Origin: Mesorhizobium sp. B2-3-12
GTDB lineage: Bacteria; Pseudomonadota; Alphaproteobacteria; Rhizobiales; Rhizobiaceae
Assembly: GCF_006442205.1 (NCBI RefSeq)
Contig: NZ_VFVR01000010.1
Coordinates: 101,050-165,049 of the forward strand
Length of the DNA: 64,000 nucleotides
Direction: 5' to 3'
Position numbers and translations under genes: made by a program. Below are positions 40,636 to 47,628 of the stretch, in pieces. The notes under the pieces are model-generated. The model had not been told where the DNA came from, ran no database searches, and saw nothing but the letters and a program-made list of their open reading frames with translations. Each line of letters starts with the position of its first letter. The first letter of the stretch is position 1.

Positions 40636-41094
40636 TTAGGCAGCCTTGATTTCCTTGATCGCCTTCTCGAAGGCGGTCTTGATCGGCTTCGAGACGTCCT
40701 CGGCTGCCTTGGAGGCAACAGCCTGGAAGTCCTTGGCCTGCTCTACGGTCAGTTCGACGCGCTTGCGCAGGAAGGCGGTCTGCAGCTCGACGACTTCCGA
40801 CAGCGACTTGGCGCCGATCAGGGCTTCGAGATGCGAGAAGCCGGCCTCGGCATTGGCGCGCAGCGCGGCAATGGTCTTGAGCGACAGGTCGCTGGAAACA
40901 GTCTTGGCGGTTTCGTAGGTCGACTCCAGAGCCTTCTGGGTCTCCTCGGCGCCGGTCTTGAGCTTGGCATAGGCCTCTTTCGACTGCTCAACGCCCTTTT
41001 CGGCGAAAGCGCGCATCTGGTCGGTGGCCTTGGAAGCGTCGAAGCTCGGGAATTCAACGTTTTCGATCGTCTCGGCGGTCTTGGTCCTGGACAT
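40636..41094 (-). CDS. phasin family protein
   Basis: A 152-residue, wholly helical protein without signal: MSRTKTAETIENVEFPSFDASKATDQMRAFAEKGVEQSKEAY, then VSSDLSLKTIAALRANAEAGFSHLEALIGAKSLSEVVELQTAFLRKRVE, the canonical phasin-2 pattern. Phasins coat polyhydroxybutyrate granules and limit their size. The control region holds a long dyad built of GTGCA/TGCAC elements that resembles PhaR sites. The acetoacetyl-CoA synthetase at 47.6 kb would serve the same storage cycle. Confidence 0.93.
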   Translation of the reverse strand: MSRTKTAETIENVEFPSFDASKATDQMRAFAEKGVEQSKEAYAKLKTGAEETQKALESTYETAKTVSSDLSLKTIAALRANAEAGFSHLEALIGAKSLSEVVELQTAFLRKRVELTVEQAKDFQAVASKAAEDVSKPIKTAFEKAIKEIKAA

Positions 41095-41169
41095 TTTCCA
41101 TCCTTTTCAGCGGCAGCGGCTTTGACAGAAAGCCGTCTCGTTCATGTATGATGGCAATATAAAGGCAAA

Positions 41170-41207
41170 TTTTGTGCATTGCAATATCCTTGTTGCACTG
41201 CACAAAA
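41170..41207. promoter_or_regulatory. PhaR-like operator upstream of phasin
   Basis: Perfect 9-bp arms TTTTGTGCA and TGCACAAAA, with inner TTGCAA/TTGCAC repeats, 76-113 bp ahead of the phasin start. TGCA-rich dyads of this kind are recognised by PhaR/AniA, the PHB-responsive repressor of phasin genes. Assignment to PhaR is inference. Confidence 0.55.
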
Positions 41208-41288
41208 ATCTTTTTGGCCGTTAACCAAACGGCCAGAATTCAGCCTTTGAGCGTTCTGGCTTGTGGACCTTCGTGGCTGCGGCTTTTA

Positions 41289-41304
41289 TTAACAAAGCGT
41301 TAAC
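41289..41304. promoter_or_regulatory. CtrA box (TTAA-N7-TTAAC)
   Basis: TTAA at 41289-41292, seven bases, TTAAC at 41300-41304: a perfect match to the full CtrA consensus, 37 bp ahead of the pdhS ATG. Confidence 0.75.
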
Positions 41305-41341
41305 TGCAAATTTCGCCGCTCCGTGAGGGTTCGCCAAGCGC

Positions 41342-44300
41342 ATGCCGTCCGAATATTCCTTCCTCGACGTCGCCGTGCTCGACGCGGTGCGCCAGCGCTT
41401 CGCCGCCGGCGACGCGATCGCGATCCTGTCGGTGGACCTCGAGCAGGTGATCTGGGCCAATGGACCGGGCGCCGCCATGTTCGGCTATCCCGATATCGAA
41501 GCGATCATCGGCGCCTCGGCGCGGCTGCCGCTGATCGCGCGCCGCCAGATCATGGCGACCAGCGGTTTTCCCCAGATCGGCGGCGATCGCTCGATCTTGG
41601 TGCGCCTGGCGACCGGCATGACCAGCCGCGCCGTCGGCTTCCTTGCCAGTGCCGTGACCCTGCCCGATGGCGAGAACGCCATCATGCTGGCGGTGCCGGC
41701 GGGGCAGACCGGCTCGCGCAGTGCCGCCGAGATCGCCAGCCGGGCGATCAGCGGCTTTACCGAAGACGGCCATTTCATCGCCTTCATCGACGCCAAGGGC
41801 AATGTCGAAGCCGCATCGGATGGGTTTCCGGCGCTCGGCATCCAGCCCGCGACACTGGCGGCCCTGGTGGCCGACGTCGCGGCCGAGGGCGAGCGCATCG
41901 TCAAGCGCCTCGTTCCGGGCGGCAGGACCTCCTACCCGGCCGGCCTCGCCCGGCTGACGCCGGAGCGGCATCTGCTGGTGGTGATCGACGAGGATCAACT
42001 CGAGGACAACGCGGCTCCGGCGGGCAACTCGCCCGCGGCAACGGAAAGCTCCGCCGAGGAGAGCGTTCGGACGGTGGAAACCGCCTCAGCGGAATCCGAG
42101 TCTCCGCAGGACAATCAGCCGACGGCGAATGTCGCGCGGACAGAGGCGGTCGAACAGCTGCCTGCCGCGGCCGAGCCCGCACAGGAGACCGCCCCTTCCG
42201 AGCCCGTGGCCGACGATACGCCCGAACGGGCGATGCGGGAGATCGAGGAGCCGAGCGGGGCGACACCGGTTGCCGCCGACAATGATCAGCTGGCGGCGGG
42301 CACGCCGGGCCAGCACGATCATTGGTATTTCAACGCCGGAGAAGACGACGCGCCAACTGCGCAGGAACCGACAAGCCAGGCCGAAGCGGTCGGCACAGCG
42401 GCTTCGGCGGACGGCGTCAAGCAGGACCAGGCCACCTCGCCCGCGGCCCCGGCCGCAACCGTGGCCACCCGGACGATAGACCGCTCGGCGGCGCCGGTGC
42501 GCTTTGTCTGGCGGACCGACGCCGAGGGCAAGTTCAGCGCGCTGTCACCGGAATTCGCCGATATTGTCGGCCATCCGGCCGCCGACGTGATCGGACGGCG
42601 CTTCAGGGATGTCGCCGCGGCCTTCGGCCTTGATGCGTCCGGCGAGATCGCCGGCCTGCTGGAGCGGCGCGATACCTGGTCCGGCCGCTCAGTGCTGTGG
42701 CCGGTCGTCGGCACCGACCTGAAGATCCCGGTCGACCTGGCGGCACTGCCGGTCTATGGCCGCAGCCGTGCCTTCGAGGGTTTTCGCGGCTTCGGCGTCG
42801 CGCGTACCGGGGACGCGGTCGTCGATCCGGAAGCGATCGGCATGGCACTGGTGCCCAATGGCGAGATGCCGGCGGCACCGAAACCGGAAGCCGTGGAGAC
42901 GGCGCCGGAAGAGCCGAAGGCCGAAGAGCCTAAGGCATCGGATCCGTTCAAGGGCGAAGTGCCGGCGCTGACCATCGTCCCGAAACCGGAGCGGCGCTTT
43001 GCCGACAAGGTGATCCGGCTGGCCGAACACCGGCAGCCGGCCAACGACAAGGGGCTGTCGACGCTGGAACGCAGCGCGTTCCGCGAGATTGGCGAGCGGC
43101 TGAAGAAGGACAGTTCCCCAGCCGAGCCGGAAGCGGAAAAGCCGGGCATTGAAAGCCCGACAGGGCCGGCGATCGAGATACCGACTGAGCCGGTGGCGCA
43201 AACAGCCATCGAAGCTCCGACCGGGAGGACCGAGGCTCCCGTGGAGCCGGCCGGCGAGGCCGTGCCCACGCCCGATGCCATCCAGCGCGACGAGCCGCAA
43301 GAGACTGGCGAAGCCCAGGCCAAGCCGGACGAGGACCCGCTGGCGGCGCAGGCTGCCGATAGCGATGCCGGGGACGAAGCGGATCTGGCGCTGCTGGACG
43401 GCGCTAATCCCGGCGACGTCGCTCGCGACCAACCGGCCGATGCCTTGCCGCCCGTCAAGGGCTCGCTGCTCGACTACGCCGACGACAGCGGCGAACCCGG
43501 TTCCATCGCCGACAATGATCAACCGACCGCTTCCGAGCCGTCAGCGGCGAAACCGGAAACCGCCACGCCCGCCGATGGCGGCGAGGAACCGGCGGCCGCG
43601 GGCGCCGCGCATGACGCCGTCGACGACGATGACAGCATGACGGCGGCCGATTTCCGCGATGCCGAGGACAATGAGGACTGGTCCGGCGGCGAGGACAGGG
43701 CAGAGATCGACGGCCGCATCGCCGCGCCTGCCGAGACTTCTGCCGCCTCGGATGAGCAAGCCGCCGCGCCCTCCAACGAGACTGCCAGCGCGGGTGACAC
43801 GGCCGAGACGCCCATCCAGCCGCGCCTGCAGGTACCGCCGCTCAAGACCGGGGGTTTCGTGCCGTCGGCCTTTTCCGTGGGTGACGAGAGCAAGGCGCCC
43901 GATACGTCGCTACTCGGCAAACTGCCGGTGCCGCTGATCATCCATTCGGGCGACCAGCTGCACTATGCCAATGAGGAGTTCCTCGACCTGACGGGGTACG
44001 AGACGCTGAAGGATCTGGAGGACGCGGGCGGCCTCGGCGCGTTGTTTGCCGATCCTTTTGCCGATGACGGCGCCTCCGACGGAAGCGACCGGACGCTGCG
44101 ACTGAAGACGCGCGACGGACAGGAATTCCCGATCGACGCCATCCTGCGCTCCGTGCCGTGGCGCGACGGCAAGGCGCTGATGCTGGTCGTCCGCCGTTCC
44201 GGCGAGGACGACGCGCCAGTGGCCCTTCATGCGGTCGGCGAGGGGCCGACGCAGCCCGACATTTCCGAACTCAAGGCCCGCATCGCCGAGATGCGCACCA

Positions 44301-45388
44301 TCATCGACACCGCCACCGACGGAGTCGTGCTGATCGGCAGCGACGGCACCATCCGTTCGATCAGCCGCCCGGCCGAGGCCCTGTTCGGTTTCGACAGCGA
44401 CGAGGTGACCGGCAAGCCGTTCGCCTCGCTGTTTGCCATAGAGAGCCAGCGCGCGGCGCGCGACTATCTCACCGGCCTGTCGGAACCTGGCGTGGCGAGC
44501 GTCCTGAATGATGGCCGCGAGGTGATCGGCCGCGAGGCGCAGGGGCGCTTCATCCCGCTGTTCATGACCATCGGCCGGCTGCCCAATGACAGCGGCTTCT
44601 GCGCCGTGGTGCGTGACATCACGCAGTGGAAGCGGGCCGAGGAGGATCTCACCCAGGCGCGCGCGGTGGCCGAACGCGCTTCCTCGCAGAAAACCGATTT
44701 CCTCGCCCGCATCAGCCACGAAATCCGCACGCCGCTCAACGCCATCATCGGCTTTTCCGAACTGATGGTCGACGAGAAGTTCGGGCCGGTGGCCAATGAC
44801 CGCTACCGCGACTATCTGCGCGACATCAACCGCTCGGGCAACCATGTGCTCGACCTGGTCAACGACCTGCTCGACATCTCGAAGATCGAGGCCGGCCAGC
44901 AGGAAATGGCCTATGAGGCGGTGTCGCTCAACGATACGCTGGCCGAAACCGTGGCGATGATGCAACCCCAGGCCAACCGCGAACGCGTCATCATCCGCTC
45001 CAGCTTCGCCTCGCGGCTGCCGGAAGTGGTGGCGGATTTGCGCAGCGTGCGCCAGATCGCGCTCAACATCCTGTCCAACGCCGTCCGCTACACCCAGGCC
45101 GGCGGCCAGGTGATCGTCTCGACCGCCTATGAGACCTCGGGCGACGTCGTCATGCGGGTGCGCGACACCGGCATCGGCATGAGTCCGGCCGAGATCGAGC
45201 AGGCGCTGAAGCCGTTCAAGCAGATCAATGCGCTGAAGCGCGGACGCGGCGACGGCACCGGCCTTGGCCTGCCGCTGACCAAGGCGATGGTGGAAGCCAA
45301 TCGCGCCCGCTTCACCATCAACTCGACGCCCGGCGAAGGCACGCTGGTCGAAGTCGCTTTCCCGTCGACGCGGGTGCTCGCCGAGTAG
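41342..45388 (+). CDS. pdhS: PdhS-type multi-PAS sensor histidine kinase
   Basis: A 1348-residue soluble kinase of the PleC/DivJ homologue group that acts on DivK and so on CtrA and cell-cycle polarity. No signal or membrane helix is seen. An N-terminal PAS-like region (~15-110) precedes a second PAS near 388 (FVWRTDAEGKFSALSPEFADIVGH), a third near 856 (IIHSGDQLHYANEEFLDLTGYE) and a fourth near 987 (TDGVVLIGSDGTIRSISRPAEALFGF). The H-box has H1126 (ISHEIRTPLNAIIGFSE), and the ATP domain has NILSNAVRY, DTGIGM and GTGLGLPL. Residues ~225-380 and ~520-850 are Ala/Glu/Pro-rich linker, longer than in Brucella PdhS. A perfect CtrA box lies just upstream, giving a likely feedback loop. Confidence 0.87.
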   Translation: MPSEYSFLDVAVLDAVRQRFAAGDAIAILSVDLEQVIWANGPGAAMFGYPDIEAIIGASARLPLIARRQIMATSGFPQIGGDRSILVRLATGMTSRAVGFLASAVTLPDGENAIMLAVPAGQTGSRSAAEIASRAISGFTEDGHFIAFIDAKGNVEAASDGFPALGIQPATLAALVADVAAEGERIVKRLVPGGRTSYPAGLARLTPERHLLVVIDEDQLEDNAAPAGNSPAATESSAEESVRTVETASAESESPQDNQPTANVARTEAVEQLPAAAEPAQETAPSEPVADDTPERAMREIEEPSGATPVAADNDQLAAGTPGQHDHWYFNAGEDDAPTAQEPTSQAEAVGTAASADGVKQDQATSPAAPAATVATRTIDRSAAPVRFVWRTDAEGKFSALSPEFADIVGHPAADVIGRRFRDVAAAFGLDASGEIAGLLERRDTWSGRSVLWPVVGTDLKIPVDLAALPVYGRSRAFEGFRGFGVARTGDAVVDPEAIGMALVPNGEMPAAPKPEAVETAPEEPKAEEPKASDPFKGEVPALTIVPKPERRFADKVIRLAEHRQPANDKGLSTLERSAFREIGERLKKDSSPAEPEAEKPGIESPTGPAIEIPTEPVAQTAIEAPTGRTEAPVEPAGEAVPTPDAIQRDEPQETGEAQAKPDEDPLAAQAADSDAGDEADLALLDGANPGDVARDQPADALPPVKGSLLDYADDSGEPGSIADNDQPTASEPSAAKPETATPADGGEEPAAAGAAHDAVDDDDSMTAADFRDAEDNEDWSGGEDRAEIDGRIAAPAETSAASDEQAAAPSNETASAGDTAETPIQPRLQVPPLKTGGFVPSAFSVGDESKAPDTSLLGKLPVPLIIHSGDQLHYANEEFLDLTGYETLKDLEDAGGLGALFADPFADDGASDGSDRTLRLKTRDGQEFPIDAILRSVPWRDGKALMLVVRRSGEDDAPVALHAVGEGPTQPDISELKARIAEMRTIIDTATDGVVLIGSDGTIRSISRPAEALFGFDSDEVTGKPFASLFAIESQRAARDYLTGLSEPGVASVLNDGREVIGREAQGRFIPLFMTIGRLPNDSGFCAVVRDITQWKRAEEDLTQARAVAERASSQKTDFLARISHEIRTPLNAIIGFSELMVDEKFGPVANDRYRDYLRDINRSGNHVLDLVNDLLDISKIEAGQQEMAYEAVSLNDTLAETVAMMQPQANRERVIIRSSFASRLPEVVADLRSVRQIALNILSNAVRYTQAGGQVIVSTAYETSGDVVMRVRDTGIGMSPAEIEQALKPFKQINALKRGRGDGTGLGLPLTKAMVEANRARFTINSTPGEGTLVEVAFPSTRVLAE

Positions 45389-45489
45389 GGTGAGCCTTAG
45401 CGGCAGCGTGCCGCAAGCCGACAGTTTCCGCGTGGTGATTTTGGCTGCCCGCCGAAGCCCCGACCCTCCGGCAAAATCGTTCGGCCTCC

Positions 45490-45514
45490 GGAACAAAGCT
45501 CTCAGGCGCTGGTT
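45490..45514 (+). promoter_or_regulatory. EcfG-type stress promoter of the DUF4142-GSP pair
   Basis: GGAAC at 45490-45494, 17 bases, GTT at 45512-45514, 38 bp ahead of the DUF4142 ATG at 45553. Confidence 0.6.
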
Positions 45515-45552
45515 AGCCTCGCAGCACATTGTGTGCCAATGAGGATCTATTC

Positions 45553-46308
45553 ATGAGAAATCGACTGGTATTGGCCGCGCTCGGCGCGGCCACAGCCATC
45601 ACCTTTGCCATGCCCGTCTTCGCCGCGGACACGGCGCAGGACTTTGTCGACAAGGCGGCGGCCGGCGGGATGTTCGAGGTCGAATCGAGCAAGATCGCCG
45701 AAGGCAGGGCGCAGGATCAAGGCGTCAAGGACTTCGCCCAGAAGATGGTCGCTGATCATGGCGCGGCCAATGCCAAACTCGAGACGATAGCCGGCGAGCA
45801 GAAGCTGAAGGTCCCGACGGCAACGGACGCCAAGCACAAGAGCGATCTCGACGCCCTGCAAAGCGCCAAGGATCCGGTCGACGCATCTTATGTGCAGATG
45901 CAACGCGATGCGCATGCCGATGCGGTCAAGCTGTTCGACGGCTATGCCAAGGACGGCGACAACGCGCAGTTGAAGACGTTTGCGCAGGAGACCTTGCCGA
46001 CGCTCAAGATGCATCAGGACATGATCGAGAAGATCGCCGCCACGATGGACGACAAGTCTTCGGCGACGAGTTCGACGACCCCCACCGTCACCACGACCGA
46101 TACCGCAAATCCGTCCGCCCCCGTGCCGGGCGCGAACAGCTTCACCGAGGATCAGGCCAAGAGCCGCATCCAGGATGCCGGCTTTTCGGACGTGTCGGCA
46201 TTGAACAAGGACGATCAGGGCATCTGGCGCGGCCAGGCGACCAAGGACGGCAAGAAGACGGCCGTCGCGCTCGACTACCAGGGCAACGTCGTTGCCGGCA
46301 CCAACTGA
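45553..46308 (+). CDS. exported DUF4142 protein with C-terminal PepSY-like domain
   Basis: A 251-residue periplasmic protein. Signal MRNRLVLAALGAATAITFAMPVFA; then a DUF4142 ferritin-like helical domain (DTAQDFVDKAAAGGMFEVESSKIAEGRAQDQGVKDFAQKMVADHG...YVQMQRDAHADAVKLFDGYA). A Ser/Thr-rich linker leads to a ~60-residue module (FTEDQAKSRIQDAGFSDVSALNKDDQGIWRGQATKDGKK) of the PepSY-like kind. GAGGA precedes the ATG. The EcfG-type promoter and the adjoining stress gene point to a general stress role; biochemical function is unknown. Confidence 0.82.
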   Translation: MRNRLVLAALGAATAITFAMPVFAADTAQDFVDKAAAGGMFEVESSKIAEGRAQDQGVKDFAQKMVADHGAANAKLETIAGEQKLKVPTATDAKHKSDLDALQSAKDPVDASYVQMQRDAHADAVKLFDGYAKDGDNAQLKTFAQETLPTLKMHQDMIEKIAATMDDKSSATSSTTPTVTTTDTANPSAPVPGANSFTEDQAKSRIQDAGFSDVSALNKDDQGIWRGQATKDGKKTAVALDYQGNVVAGTN

Positions 46309-46332
46309 ACAGAGAATCTGGAGATACCGACC

Positions 46333-46935
46333 ATGAAAACCGTGACCGGACTTTTCGACAATTATGATGACGCTTCCGATGTGGTCGGTGAGTTGGAGGC
46401 AAGCGGCGTGCCAGAAGCCGACATCAGCATCGTCGCCAACAATTCGAGCGAATGGTACGATGGCGATCGTTCCAACACAGCCGAGGATGCCGCCGGCGGG
46501 GCCGGTGTGGGTGCCGTCCTAGGCGGAGCGGGTGGCCTTCTGGCCGGGCTCGGCATCATGGCCATTCCCGGCGTCGGGCCGGTGGTGGCCGCCGGCTGGC
46601 TGGCCGCCACAGCCGTCGGTGCCGTGGGAGGCGCCGTCATCGGTGGGGCTGCCGGCGGTATCGTCGGTGCGCTGACCGAGTCCGGCGTGTCGGAAGAGGA
46701 TGCCCATGTCTATGCGGAGGGCGTGCGTCGCGGCGGCACGCTGGTGACCGCCAGGGTCGACGATCAACTCGTCGGCCAGGCCCAGCGGATCCTCGGACAG
46801 GCCAACGCGGTCAATCTGGAAGACCGCCGCAGCGCATACGAGGCCGACGGCTGGACCGGTTTCGACAGCGACGCCAAGGCCTATACGCCCGATGAGATCG
46901 AAAGCGACCGCGGGCGCTACGCCAATCGCCCTTGA
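46333..46935 (+). CDS. general stress protein with glycine-zipper (GSP17M-like)
   Basis: A 200-residue protein. Residues 1-~40 (MKTVTGLFDNYDDASDVVGELEASGVPEADISIVAN) match the GSP17M-type N-terminal domain. A glycine-zipper hairpin follows (GGAGVGAVLGGAGGLLAGLGIM and AVGAVGGAVIGGAAGGIVGAL) that could insert in or lie on a membrane, then a stretch GVSEEDAHVYAEGVRRGGTLVTARV. It is 24 bp downstream of the DUF4142 gene and ends at a strong hairpin, so the two are an operon under the EcfG-type promoter. Confidence 0.83.
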   Translation: MKTVTGLFDNYDDASDVVGELEASGVPEADISIVANNSSEWYDGDRSNTAEDAAGGAGVGAVLGGAGGLLAGLGIMAIPGVGPVVAAGWLAATAVGAVGGAVIGGAAGGIVGALTESGVSEEDAHVYAEGVRRGGTLVTARVDDQLVGQAQRILGQANAVNLEDRRSAYEADGWTGFDSDAKAYTPDEIESDRGRYANRP

Positions 46936-46942
46936 TCCCTTG

Positions 46943-46966
46943 GCCCGCCGCTGAAAAGCGGCGGGC
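46943..46966 (+). terminator. strong GAAA-loop hairpin after the stress operon
   Basis: A perfect 10-bp stem GCCCGCCGCT/AGCGGCGGGC closed by a GAAA tetraloop, 8 bp after the stop at 46935. The T-run is poor (TCATCC), but stability is high. Confidence 0.65.
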
Positions 46967-47016
46967 TCATCCTTGGCCGCACACCACGCCGCAGCGACGG
47001 CAACACCGCCACCACC

Positions 47017-47375
47017 ATGGAGGTAATCGCTCCCAAGTCGGCGGTTGAGGCTATGATCTAAGCTGGATCGAGGCCCGGCATATGATCGACGGCGGTCCTC
47101 CGTCCTGTTCGACGCCGTCGCTCTCGTCCTGTCGGAAGAGGGAGCGCAGCGGTTGACGGCGAGGCAGCGGCGCGACTTCGTCGCCGACGCATTCGCCCAC
47201 TAGGTTCATCGCCTACACGGTCCCTTCCTTTTTCGGATCAGTCAGGTCAATCATTCCTTCATTGACCTTCGGGCCGACGCCCGCTTTCTGCAGCAACGCG
47301 ACGCCGTCTCTGGGGGCGGAAATGGCCGCAAAACTGAACGGCCTCAGCTCCTTCCGCGAGCCAAATCACCGATGA
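47017..47375 (+). pseudogene. C-terminal remnant of a large-subunit (KatE-type) catalase, internally inverted
   Basis: Plus-strand frames read MEVIAPKSAVEA, then PSVLFDAVALVLSEEGAQRL, then RQRRDFVADAFAH and, after a frame change, FIAYT (to ~47218). This is the order of the C-terminal DJ-1-like domain of clade II catalases. The next block of that domain, DGVALLQKAGVGPKVNEGMIDL, is found on the opposite strand at ~47313-47240, and a KL...FREP-like ending resumes on the plus strand. Stops and shifts rule out function. The rest of the catalase gene is absent. It lies directly after a stress operon, which may once have included it. The inversion reading is less certain than the catalase identity. 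Confidence 0.55.
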
Positions 47376-47395
47376 AGCCGCCCGCGCCGGTAAAA

Positions 47396-47420
47396 GAAAA
47401 GGCGTCCAAAGGACGCCTTA
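47396..47420 (-). terminator. intrinsic terminator on the minus strand
   Basis: Stem AAGGCGTCC/GGACGCCTT with a 3-base loop, followed on the minus strand by CTTTT (TTTTCTTTT overall). It lies about 210 bp beyond the acetoacetyl-CoA synthetase stop, so it ends a long 3' UTR or an unannotated small RNA. Confidence 0.8.
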
Positions 47421-47628
47421 GGAGATGGGATTGCTGTCACAACGGGGGCTTGAGCTGAATTCAGATCCTCGGGGCCGAGGAACGGGATTTCTCCCTCAAG
47501 TTACATGCGACTATCGACGCCGGGCCTTAACAACTCCTTACCGGGTCGCCAAAAAATTTACGAATGTGTACCACTCGTGAAATCTAGGTAAATTCGCGCG
47601 ACAGATTTCGTTAACCATGCCGGCCGCG

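Noticed and set aside
47479..47502. GGAAC-N16-GTT on the plus strand
   Set aside because: Spacer is 16 rather than 17, it lies in a 3' region, and no plus-strand gene follows.
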